DNA of 64,000 nucleotides, from positions 1 to 64,000 of the forward strand of contig JBQDBK010000001.1 of the NCBI GenBank assembly GCA_052090825.1. Direction: 5' to 3'. The first letter of the stretch is position 1. Every line of letters starts with the position of its first letter. The notes below the pieces were generated by a model that ran no database searches, was not told where the DNA came from, and saw only the letters and a program-made list of their open reading frames with translations. Origin of the DNA: JBQDBK01 sp052090825. Its GTDB lineage: Bacteria > Bacillota > Clostridia > Tissierellales > Peptoniphilaceae. The position numbers and the translations under genes were made by a program. Positions 54,324 through 62,349 of the stretch are shown here, one piece after another.

Positions 54324-54974
54324 ATGGATATTAAAACATTAGATTCGAATATAAATTTAATTCAAAGTAAAATTGATGTAGCAAAAGGTAAGAGAGAAAT
54401 ATTATTAAATCAGTTAAGTAGTATAGAAGAAGAAGAAAAGTCATTGAATGAATATGAAGAAATTTTAACGCAAGTAATAGTATTATTTCAAAAAACATCG
54501 AGTTATGGAAGGATGCAAGCTAAAAAACAAATTGAGGATTTAGTAACAAAAGCCTTACAATTTATATTTGAAACAGATATAAAATTTGTTATAGAAATGA
54601 GTGAAAGTAGAAACATACCCCAAGCTGAATTTTACGTTATATCAAATTTTGATGGTTACTCTGTAAAAACTAAACCTGAATTATCTAGAGGTGGGGGAGT
54701 AGTTGATATTATATCTATCGCTTTAAGAATAGCTTTTATACAAATTCGTAAACCATATATAGAAGGTCCAATAATACTAGATGAGCCAGGAAAACATGTT
54801 AGTGATGACTATATTTTTAATTTAGGTGAATTTTTAAAACAAACTTCAACCATGTTTAGAAGGCAGGTCATAATGGTTACACATAATAGGCATTTAAGTG
54901 AAATATGTGATAAATCATATAACATAACTATAAAAAATGGAATCAGTTCTGCTGATTTAAATAAAGAAATATAA
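54324..54974 (+). CDS. Rad50/SbcC-like ATPase, C-terminal half
   Basis: The C-terminal ATPase lobe of the split Rad50-like protein (216 aa). Residues 1-65 are coiled coil. The ABC signature is S121-R-G-G-G125 (ELSRGGGVVDIISIALR), Walker B is I150-I-L-D153-E154-P, the D-loop region is GKHVSDD, and the switch His is H187 (MVTHN). These complete the motifs missing from the protein at 52638. A start at 54324 with no strong ribosome binding site suggests translational coupling to the 78-aa gene. It is the last gene before the rny promoter. Confidence 0.83.
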   Translation: MDIKTLDSNINLIQSKIDVAKGKREILLNQLSSIEEEEKSLNEYEEILTQVIVLFQKTSSYGRMQAKKQIEDLVTKALQFIFETDIKFVIEMSESRNIPQAEFYVISNFDGYSVKTKPELSRGGGVVDIISIALRIAFIQIRKPYIEGPIILDEPGKHVSDDYIFNLGEFLKQTSTMFRRQVIMVTHNRHLSEICDKSYNITIKNGISSADLNKEI

Positions 54975-54998
54975 GCATATTGCAATATTTAATCTATC

Positions 54999-55027
54999 TT
55001 GACTTATTTTTTTAAAAGATATAAAAT
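54999..55027 (+). promoter_or_regulatory. rny promoter
   Basis: TTGACT (54999-55004), a 17-base spacer, TAAAAT (55022-55027), about 70 bases before rny. Separates rny from the recA-ATPase cassette. Confidence 0.65.
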
Positions 55028-55097
55028 ATTTTTATACAAGTTTATGTCAATTTAAAATTAAATTTGGAACTTGAAAATTAAATAGGGAGGTGTATAA

Positions 55098-56630
55098 ATG
55101 GATACAATACTGATTGTGATTATTTGCTTAATTATTGGCATAGGATTAGGTTATGCCGTTAGAAAATATATTGGAGAAGGTAAAATAAAAAATGCAGAGA
55201 CCCTTTCTGTTAAAATAATAACTGATGCAGAACATGATGCAGAAGCTAAGAAAAAAGAACTTTTACTTGAAGCCAAGGATGAAATACACAGATTAAGAAA
55301 TGAACATGATAATGAAATTAAACAAAATAGAAAAGAACTTCAATCTTTAGAAAAAAGAATTTTAACCAGAGAAGAATCTGTTGAAAGAAAGATAATATCT
55401 TTAGAAAAAAAAGAAGATAACCTTAATAATAGGTTAGAAGATATCAAAAATAAAGAGTTATTAGCTAATGAATTGCTAGATAAAAGAGAAAAAGATCTTC
55501 AAATTATTTCAGGAATGACAGCAGAAGAAGGAAAAAATCTTTTATTATCTGAGTTAGAAAAAGAAGTAACCCAAGAATCAGCTTTAATTATAAAAGAAAA
55601 TGAAGCTCGAATAAAAGATGAAAGTAACAAATATGCAAGAAATGTTATAGCTCAAGCCATACAAAGATGTGCTGCTGATCAAGTTGCAGAAAGTACCGTT
55701 TCTGTGGTTAATCTTCCTAATGATGAAATGAAGGGTCGAATTATAGGAAGGGAAGGTCGAAATATAAGAGCTATTGAATCTTTAACAGGAGTAGATTTAA
55801 TCATTGATGATACACCTGAAGCAGTTGTTTTATCTTGTTTTGATCCAGTTAGAAGAGAAATTGCTAGAATAGCTTTAGAAAAGTTGGTTGCTGATGGTAG
55901 AATTCATCCAACTAGAATTGAAGAAACAATAGATAAAGCGAAAGAAGAAGTCGATATAATGATTAAGGAATCAGGTGAACAAGCAGCTTATGATGCTGGT
56001 GTTCATGGACTTCATCCAGAAATTATAAAATATTTAGGTAGACTTAAATATAGGACTAGTTATGGACAAAATGTATTAAAACATGCTGTAGAAGTATCAA
56101 ATATAGCTGGAATATTAGCAAGTGAAATAGGTGCAGACGTTAAACTAGCTAAGAGAGGTGGTTTACTACATGATATAGGTAAAAGTATAGATCATGAAGT
56201 AGAAGGTCCTCATGTTGATTTAGGAATTGAAATAGCTAGAAAATATAAAGAATCAGAAGGTGTAATAAATGCTATTCAATCTCATCATGGAGATGTGGAA
56301 GCTAAATTTGTAGAATCAATATTGGTACAAGCAGCAGATGCTATATCTGCCGCAAGACCTGGAGCAAGAAGGGAAACCGTAGAATCTTATATAAAAAGAC
56401 TTGAAAAACTTGAAGAAATTGCTAATTCTTTTGATGGAATTGAAAAATCATATGCAATTCAAGCTGGTAGAGAGGTTAGAATTATAGTAAAACCTGAAGT
56501 TGTTTCTGAAGCAGAAATAACTCTAACAGCTAGAAAAATAGTTAAAAGAATTGAAAATGAGCTAGATTTTCCGGGACAAATTAAAGTTAACGTAATTAGA
56601 GAAACAAGAGCTATAGAGTATGCTAAATAA
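55098..56630 (+). CDS. rny: Ribonuclease Y
   Basis: The membrane-anchored endoribonuclease that starts mRNA decay in Bacillota (510 aa). An N-terminal transmembrane segment (about residues 2-18) is followed by a coiled coil (about 30-180), a KH domain (MKGRIIGREGRNIRAIESLTGVDLIIDDTPE, about 210-240) and an HD domain with H358-D359 (GGLLHDIGKSIDHE). The length is standard. GGGAGGTG at 55085-55092 precedes ATG 55098. A strong terminator follows. Confidence 0.96.
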   Translation: MDTILIVIICLIIGIGLGYAVRKYIGEGKIKNAETLSVKIITDAEHDAEAKKKELLLEAKDEIHRLRNEHDNEIKQNRKELQSLEKRILTREESVERKIISLEKKEDNLNNRLEDIKNKELLANELLDKREKDLQIISGMTAEEGKNLLLSELEKEVTQESALIIKENEARIKDESNKYARNVIAQAIQRCAADQVAESTVSVVNLPNDEMKGRIIGREGRNIRAIESLTGVDLIIDDTPEAVVLSCFDPVRREIARIALEKLVADGRIHPTRIEETIDKAKEEVDIMIKESGEQAAYDAGVHGLHPEIIKYLGRLKYRTSYGQNVLKHAVEVSNIAGILASEIGADVKLAKRGGLLHDIGKSIDHEVEGPHVDLGIEIARKYKESEGVINAIQSHHGDVEAKFVESILVQAADAISAARPGARRETVESYIKRLEKLEEIANSFDGIEKSYAIQAGREVRIIVKPEVVSEAEITLTARKIVKRIENELDFPGQIKVNVIRETRAIEYAK

Positions 56631-56661
56631 AAATACCTGCCCTGGGCAGGTATTTTTATTT
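56629..56661 (+). terminator. Terminator after rny
   Basis: AAATACCTGCCC (56631-56642) and GGGCAGGTATTT (56644-56655) form a long stem with a minimal centre, followed by TTATTT. The most GC-rich hairpin stem in this part of the window. Confidence 0.9.
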
Positions 56662-56677
56662 AAGAAATGGAGAAATT

Positions 56678-57602
56678 ATGATAAATACTAATTTAATTGA
56701 TGATTTTATATCTTACCTAAGTACATCTAAAGGATTCTCTAAAACTACAGTTAAGGAATATTATTACGATTTAAGAACTTTTTTTAAATTTATTTTAATA
56801 AGAAAATCTATAGTTGATATTAATAGTTTAGAAGAGGATATCGATATTGATTTGGTTACGCTAGAAGTAATAAAAGATATTGATAAAAGAGACATTTATT
56901 CTTATATATCTTATCTTGATAAAAGTAGAAAAAATTCTAATCGAACTAAGTATAGAAAAATTTCATCTATTAGAACTTTTTTTAATTACTTATCTAATAA
57001 GATAGATTTAATAAAATATAATCCTGCTAAAGACGTTGATATGCCTAAAATAGAGAAATCTCTACCTGTCCATTTAAGTTTAGATGAATCTATTAATTTA
57101 CTAAATACAATATTAGAATCAGATTCAAAAGAATTATATNNNNNNNNNNTGTGGATTACGATTGAGTGAATTATCAAATTTAAATATAGGAGACATAAAA
57201 GAAAATAATACTGTAATAGTAAAAGGAAAAGGCTCTAAGCAAAGAACAATATATTTAAATAAGGCTTCTTTAAATTCAATAAAAGAATATTTAAAACTTA
57301 GACAAGAATCCATTGATGATGCTTTATTTTTATCCAATAGAAAAACTAGATTAAGTAATAGACAAATACAAAGAATGGTTGAAAAATATATTAAAAAGTC
57401 GGGCTTAAATCCCAATAAATATACAGTTCATAAATTGAGACACACTGCAGCTACATTAATGTATAAATATGGAGATGGAGATTTGAGATCTCTACAAGAA
57501 ATTTTAGGGCACGAATCTGTTACTACAACTCAAATATATACACATATAGATAATGAATCTTTAAGAAAAACTGTTGAAAACAATCCATTGTCTGATATTT
57601 AA
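56678..57602 (+). CDS. Tyrosine recombinase (XerC/XerD-like), interrupted by an assembly gap
   Basis: A site-specific tyrosine recombinase. The N-terminal SAM-like DNA-binding domain spans residues 1-115 (LIDDFISYLSTSKGFSKTTVKEYYYDLRTFFKF). The catalytic domain after the gap has the first Arg in CGLRLSEL, Lys in KGKGSKQR, HKLRHTAATL (H-x2-R), GHESVTTTQIYTHI with the third His and the Tyr nucleophile. Ten N at 57140-57149 separate LY from CGLRLSEL; frames differ by one, and the segment usually there (…LFLN-type) is missing, so the real gap is some multiple of three bases. Apart from the gap the gene looks functional. Whether it is the dif recombinase or a XerA-type single enzyme is open. Confidence 0.88.
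57140..57149. other. Assembly gap (10 N) inside the tyrosine recombinase gene
   Basis: Ten N between …GAATTATAT and TGTGGATTACGA. Restoring the catalytic Arg frame needs a multiple of three bases rather than 10, so the run is a placeholder. Confidence 0.95.
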
Positions 57603-57643
57603 AAATAAAAGCTCTAAATTTAGAGCTTTTATTTTTAAATATC
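57594..57643. terminator. Perfect 50-bp palindromic terminator after the recombinase gene
   Basis: Positions 57594-57618 and 57619-57643 are exact reverse complements (25-bp arms, core AAAAGCTCTAAATTTAGAGC). The recombinase stop codon (57600-57602) lies inside the left arm. The -35 of the next promoter begins two bases after the palindrome ends. Confidence 0.88.
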
Positions 57644-57644
57644 T

Positions 57645-57673
57645 TTTACTTATCTTTTAACATAATATATAAT
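57645..57673 (+). promoter_or_regulatory. Promoter of the AraC-family regulator gene
   Basis: TTTACT (57645-57650), a 17-base spacer, TATAAT (57668-57673), 26 bases before the ATG at 57699. A second TATAAT lies at 57675-57680. Confidence 0.62.
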
Positions 57674-57698
57674 ATATAATATGTAAAGGAGTGATTAT

Positions 57699-58955
57699 AT
57701 GAATAAAACTTCGGAGATACAAACTCAATATAGTTCTAGTTTAGATAAAAGGAAAATATGTTCTTATGATATTGAATTTATTCAAGAACCAACTAATCCA
57801 ATAATGCATCAAGAATCTAGACTATTATTTTTTACAAAGGGAAAAGGTATTATTAATATTAATAATACTTCCTTTAATATTAAAGCTAATTCTTGTGTAT
57901 CTATTGCTCCTTGGGTTATAACAGAAATTACAGAAATTGAGGAACCTTTGCAATTTATAAAAATAGTATACAATTTCAACTTTCTAAATCAAAATATAAA
58001 ATCTATATATACAGATTCAAATGAAAATATAAAATTTTTTAAAGAAATATATGACTGTCCCGTAATATATTGTAACGAAATAGAATATAAAAATTTTATT
58101 TCAATATTAAATGATATTAAAACAGAGATAGGGATTGAATCTATATTAGATATTAAAGAAGAAAAAATACTAACAAATTTATTTTTAACTAATAAAATAA
58201 TAGAATTATTAATATGGTTTATAAGGATTGAGAAGAAAGTTCAATTAAAAAATAAGTTCAATAAAAATCCAAACTTTGAGGAAAGATCCACTATATTCAA
58301 ATATTTATATTCTCATCTGAGCGAAAAACAAACCATTAAATCTGTCTCATCACTGTTTTTTATGTCTGAATCATCACTTTCTAATTATTGTAAAAAAATA
58401 ACAGGACATAGCTTTCATGATTTATTGGATCAAATGAGATTAGTAAAAACAATAGATTTTTTAATTTATTCAGATTTTTCTTTGAATATAATTGCTGAAT
58501 TTGTAGGCTTTAACGATGCTTCTCATTTATCTAAATTTTTCACTTCTAATATAGGAACTACTCCTAACCAATATAGAAAAATAAATAAGAATATAGTAAA
58601 TATGCTAAATACAGAAGAAAAATCTATAGCTTTTGACATAATAGAATATATTACTAACATTTTTATGGATAAGATTAATGAAGTAGAAGTAGCTAATAAA
58701 TTTGATATTTCAGTTGCAGAATTAAATAAAATTCTTTTATATACTATAGAAAAAAACTTTGATCAACTTATTACTTATTTAAGAATTAATTATTCGTGTG
58801 AATTACTTAAATCTACAAAAAATACTATATTAGATATAGCCATATCAGTTGGATATAATAATTCCAAGACTTTTAATAATCATTTTTTTAAATTAAAGGG
58901 TATGACTCCTTCAAATTTTAGAAAAATGGTGGAAATACAATACGATTATAATTGA
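57699..58955 (+). CDS. AraC-family regulator with two DNA-binding domains, beside the arc operon
   Basis: A transcription regulator of 418 aa. The N-terminal about 110 residues resemble a cupin sensor (ESRLLFFTKGKGIININNTSFNIKANSCVSIAPW). The first AraC-type double-HTH domain (about residues 205-305) has KSVSSLFFMSESSLSNYCKKITG and IAEFVGFNDASHLSKFFTSNIGTTPNQYRK. A second, separate AraC-type domain follows (about 315-415): VEVANKFDISVAELNKILLYTIEKN and DIAISVGYNNSKTFNNHFFKLKGMTPSNFRK. Most family members (about 290 aa) carry one. Its position 136 bases before arcA suggests that it controls arginine catabolism, possibly in response to arginine; that is inference. Confidence 0.85.
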   Translation: MNKTSEIQTQYSSSLDKRKICSYDIEFIQEPTNPIMHQESRLLFFTKGKGIININNTSFNIKANSCVSIAPWVITEITEIEEPLQFIKIVYNFNFLNQNIKSIYTDSNENIKFFKEIYDCPVIYCNEIEYKNFISILNDIKTEIGIESILDIKEEKILTNLFLTNKIIELLIWFIRIEKKVQLKNKFNKNPNFEERSTIFKYLYSHLSEKQTIKSVSSLFFMSESSLSNYCKKITGHSFHDLLDQMRLVKTIDFLIYSDFSLNIIAEFVGFNDASHLSKFFTSNIGTTPNQYRKINKNIVNMLNTEEKSIAFDIIEYITNIFMDKINEVEVANKFDISVAELNKILLYTIEKNFDQLITYLRINYSCELLKSTKNTILDIAISVGYNNSKTFNNHFFKLKGMTPSNFRKMVEIQYDYN

Positions 58956-59009
58956 CATTAGGTTTTATATTAAAATTTTAATATATTTTACAATAATTTA
59001 TTATAGGTT

Positions 59010-59042
59010 TTTCCGATTTAGGAAATCATTTACGGGTATAAT
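59010..59042 (+). promoter_or_regulatory. arcA promoter region with a candidate operator dyad
   Basis: A TATAAT at 59037-59042 lies 50 bases before arcA but has no recognisable -35 at 17 bases. Instead the -35 position falls inside the dyad TTTCC-N6-GGAAA (59010-59014 and 59021-59025). A poor -35 overlapped by a symmetric element fits an activator- or repressor-controlled promoter. Upstream, 58966-58985 is a 20-bp A/T palindrome. Confidence 0.45.
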
Positions 59043-59091
59043 TATTATTGAAAGTTATTATTATATAAATTTACCATAGGAGGTTAATTAT

Positions 59092-60315
59092 ATGTCAATT
59101 ATTAATGTAACAAGTGAAATCAAACCTTTAAAAAAAGTTTTACTTCACAGACCGGGTAAAGAGTTGTTAAATTTAACACCGGCAAGATTAGAAGAATTAT
59201 TATTTGATGATATACCATATCTTGAAGTTGCTCAAGCAGAGCATGATGAATTTGCTAAAATTCTTAGAGAAAATGGTGTAGAAGTAGTTTATCTTGAAGA
59301 CTTAATGGCTGAGACATTAGATCAAAATGAAGGTCTAAGAGAACAATTTTTAAAACAATTTATTAAAGAAGCAGGAGTTTATACTGAAAAATATCAAAAA
59401 CTTATTTTTAATCACTTAAATAAAATTTCTGATAATAAAGAATTAGTTTTAAAAACTATGGAAGGTCTTAATTTAAATGAATTAGAAATAAAGGAAAAAA
59501 ATACTTTAGTTGATTTAGTAAGTGATTCTACTAAGATGTTATTAGACCCAATGCCAAATTTATATTTCACAAGAGATCCATTTGCATCAGTTGGTAATGG
59601 GGTCGTTTTAAATAGAATGTATTCAGTAACTAGAAATAGAGAAACTATTTATGCTGATTATATTTTTAAATATCATAACGATTTCAAAGATCAATTAGAA
59701 AAATTATATGACAGAGAGCTACCTTTCCATATAGAAGGTGGAGATGTATTAAATATAAATGATAAAGTATTAGCAGTAGGTATCTCTCAAAGAACAGAAG
59801 CTGGGGCTATCGATACTTTAGCTAAAAATATTTTTTATGAAACAAATTCTAAAATAGAAAAAATATTAGCTTTTGATATTCCTGTAAGTAGAGCCTTTAT
59901 GCACCTTGATACTGTATTTACTCAAATTGATACTGATAAATTTACAGTACACCCAGGTATTTTAGGCACTTTAAGAGTATTTGAATTAACTAAAGCAGAT
60001 AATGGAGAAGATATTAATGTTAAATTAATAGAAGATACTCTTGAAAATGTTTTAAAAACTTATATAGGACATGATATAGAACTAATATTATGTGGTGGCG
60101 GAGATGAAATTGCCGCTGATAGAGAACAATGGAATGATGGTTCTAATACTTTATGTATAAAACCAGGAACTATTGTAGTTTATGAAAGAAATACAGTTAC
60201 TAACGAAGTTCTTCGTAAAAAAGGTCTTAATGTAATTGAAATGCCAAGTGCTGAATTATCTAGAGGTAGAGGTGGTCCAAGATGTATGTCTATGCCTCTA
60301 GTAAGAGAAGACTAA
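59092..60315 (+). CDS. arcA: Arginine deiminase
   Basis: ArcA hydrolyses arginine to citrulline and ammonia, first step of the ADI pathway. The 407-aa protein has INVTSEIKPLKKVLLHRPGKEL at the N-terminus, NLYFTRDPFASVGNGVVLN (about 156-175), HIEGGDVL (about 216-223), MHLDTVFTQID (catalytic His, about 270-280) and the Cys nucleophile C398 in GRGGPRCMSMPL. The length is standard. AGGAGG (59080-59085) precedes ATG 59092. First gene of arcABCD. Confidence 0.97.
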   Translation: MSIINVTSEIKPLKKVLLHRPGKELLNLTPARLEELLFDDIPYLEVAQAEHDEFAKILRENGVEVVYLEDLMAETLDQNEGLREQFLKQFIKEAGVYTEKYQKLIFNHLNKISDNKELVLKTMEGLNLNELEIKEKNTLVDLVSDSTKMLLDPMPNLYFTRDPFASVGNGVVLNRMYSVTRNRETIYADYIFKYHNDFKDQLEKLYDRELPFHIEGGDVLNINDKVLAVGISQRTEAGAIDTLAKNIFYETNSKIEKILAFDIPVSRAFMHLDTVFTQIDTDKFTVHPGILGTLRVFELTKADNGEDINVKLIEDTLENVLKTYIGHDIELILCGGGDEIAADREQWNDGSNTLCIKPGTIVVYERNTVTNEVLRKKGLNVIEMPSAELSRGRGGPRCMSMPLVRED

Positions 60316-60367
60316 TAAACTTAAGGATAGATTATAAAATATAAAATTAAAAATTGGAGATGATTAA

Positions 60368-61360
60368 ATGGCTGTAAATTTACAAGGAAGAAGTTTTCTT
60401 AAACTTCTTGATTTTACAACAGACGAAATAAAATATCTTTTAGAACTTTCTAAAGAACTAAAAAAATTAAAATTAGCAGGAATTCCTCATAAATATCTAG
60501 AAGGAAAAAATATAGCTTTATTATTTGAAAAAACTTCCACAAGAACACGTTGTTCTTTTGAGGTTGGCGGATATGATTTAGGCATGGGAGTAACTTATTT
60601 AGAACCAGGAACTTCTCAAATGGGTAAAAAAGAATCAATAGAAGATACTGCCAGAGTACTAGGTCGATTTTATGATGGAATAGAATATAGAGGATTCTCT
60701 CAAGAGTTAGTAGAAGAAATGGCGGAAAAATCTGGCGTTCCAGTATGGAATGGTTTGACAGATGATTTTCACCCAACTCAAATGTTAGCAGATGTTTTAA
60801 CAGTTCAAGAAAATTTCGGGAAATTAAAAGGCCTTACTCTAACTTTTATGGGAGATGCCAGAAATAATGTAGCAAACTCTTTAATGGTAGTATGTGCTAA
60901 ATTGGGAATGAACTTTGTTGCATGTGGACCTCAAGAACTTATGCCAAAGGAAGATTTAGTGGAAAAATGTAAAGAAATTGCTAAAGAAACAGGTGGAAGT
61001 ATTAAACTTACTTCTGATGTAGAAGAAGGTGTAAAAGGCGCTCATGCTATATACACTGATATTTGGGTTTCTATGGGAGAACCTGATGAAGTTTGGGGAG
61101 AAAGAATAAATCTTCTTGAAAAATATAGAGTTACTAAAAAAGTTATGAATATGGCAGATGAAGATGCTATATTTTTACACTGCCTACCTTCATTCCATGA
61201 TACTAATACAATTATTGGTAAAGATATTGCTAAGAAATTTAATATTACTGAAATGGAAGTAGCTGATGAAGTCTTTGAATCAAGTCAATCTAAAGTCTTT
61301 GATCAAGCAGAAAATAGAATGCATACAATCAAAGCAGTTATGTATGCAACACTAAAATAA
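60368..61360 (+). CDS. arcB: Ornithine carbamoyltransferase, catabolic (ADI pathway)
   Basis: Converts citrulline and phosphate to ornithine and carbamoyl phosphate in the ADI pathway. The carbamoyl phosphate site S57-T-R-T-R61 is intact, as are GRFYDGIEYRGF, HPTQMLADVLT, FMGDARNNVANSLM and HCLPSFHD (with the catalytic Cys). The length of 330 aa is usual. Catabolic assignment rests on its place between arcA and arcC rather than on sequence alone; argF would have the same motifs. Confidence 0.95.
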   Translation: MAVNLQGRSFLKLLDFTTDEIKYLLELSKELKKLKLAGIPHKYLEGKNIALLFEKTSTRTRCSFEVGGYDLGMGVTYLEPGTSQMGKKESIEDTARVLGRFYDGIEYRGFSQELVEEMAEKSGVPVWNGLTDDFHPTQMLADVLTVQENFGKLKGLTLTFMGDARNNVANSLMVVCAKLGMNFVACGPQELMPKEDLVEKCKEIAKETGGSIKLTSDVEEGVKGAHAIYTDIWVSMGEPDEVWGERINLLEKYRVTKKVMNMADEDAIFLHCLPSFHDTNTIIGKDIAKKFNITEMEVADEVFESSQSKVFDQAENRMHTIKAVMYATLK

Positions 61361-61386
61361 AATATAATAAAAAGTTGAGGTAAACT

Positions 61387-62325
61387 ATGACAAAAAGAAT
61401 AGTTATTGCTCTTGGGGGAAATGCTCTTGGTAATTCTCCAGAGGAACAATTAAATTTAGTAAAAGATACAGCTAAACCTATAGTAGATCTTTTAAAAGAA
61501 GGATATGAAATAATGATAGGTCATGGGAATGGTCCTCAAGTTGGTATGATAAACCTTGCGATGGAATATGCATCGCAAGGTGATGTTAATACTCCTTCTA
61601 TGCCATTTCCTGAATGTGGGGCTATGAGCCAAGGCTACATTGGATATCATCTACAACAAGCTATAGGAAATGAATTGAACAGACAAAACATAGACAAATC
61701 AGTAGTCTCTGTAATAACTCAAGTAGTTGTTGATGAAAATGATTCAGCTTTTAAAAATTTAACTAAACCTATTGGATCTTTCTATACTAAAGAAGAAGCT
61801 GAAAAAATTTCTTCTGAAAAAGGATATGTTTTCGTTGAAGATTCTGGAAGGGGATATAGGAGAGTAGTAGCTTCACCAAAACCTCTTGAGATAGTAGAGT
61901 CTAATGTTATTAACTCTATAGTTGAATCTGGAAATATAGTCATTACAGTTGGCGGTGGTGGAATACCAGTTATTAAAAAAGACAATTCACTTGTAGGCGT
62001 GCCTGCAGTAATTGATAAAGATTCATCTAGCGCTAAATTAGCCTTAGAACTTGAAGCTGATGTCTTATTAATCTTAACAGCAGTAGAAAAAGTTGCTATT
62101 AATTTTAATAAAGAAAATCAAGAAGACTTAAATTCTTTAACTTTAGAAGAAGTTGATAAGTATATAGAAGAAGGACAGTTTGCAAAGGGATCAATGCTAC
62201 CTAAGGTTGAAGCATGTAAAAACTTTGTAAGTAATTCTAAAAAGGATTCTGTTGCTATAATAACCTCTTTAGAGAAAGCAGCTCAAGCTATAAAGGGTGA
62301 AACAGGAACTATTATAAAAAAATAA
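61387..62325 (+). CDS. arcC: Carbamate kinase
   Basis: ArcC transfers phosphate from carbamoyl phosphate to ADP, giving ATP, the energy yield of arginine fermentation. Motifs are RIVIALGGNALGNS (N-terminus), IGHGNGPQVGMINLAMEYA, MPFPECGAMSQGYIGYHLQQA, GRGYRRVVASPKPLEIVE, VGGGGIPVI and VIDKDSSSAKLALELEADVLLILTAVEKV. The length of 312 aa is normal. It follows arcB by 26 bases with a GAGG ribosome binding site. Confidence 0.96.
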   Translation: MTKRIVIALGGNALGNSPEEQLNLVKDTAKPIVDLLKEGYEIMIGHGNGPQVGMINLAMEYASQGDVNTPSMPFPECGAMSQGYIGYHLQQAIGNELNRQNIDKSVVSVITQVVVDENDSAFKNLTKPIGSFYTKEEAEKISSEKGYVFVEDSGRGYRRVVASPKPLEIVESNVINSIVESGNIVITVGGGGIPVIKKDNSLVGVPAVIDKDSSSAKLALELEADVLLILTAVEKVAINFNKENQEDLNSLTLEEVDKYIEEGQFAKGSMLPKVEACKNFVSNSKKDSVAIITSLEKAAQAIKGETGTIIKK

Positions 62326-62349
62326 ATATTGATTAACAGGAGGTAAAAA

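Noticed and set aside
56678..57602. Tyrosine recombinase as a truncated phage or integrative-element integrase
   Set aside because: No att repeats, cargo genes or composition change nearby; it sits between housekeeping rny and its own terminator, and both halves are present around an N gap.
58952..58982. TTGACA at 58952 as the arc operon -35
   Set aside because: No -10-like hexamer at 16-18 bases; the nearest (TTTAAT) is 19 bases away, and it overlaps the regulator's stop codon and an A/T palindrome.
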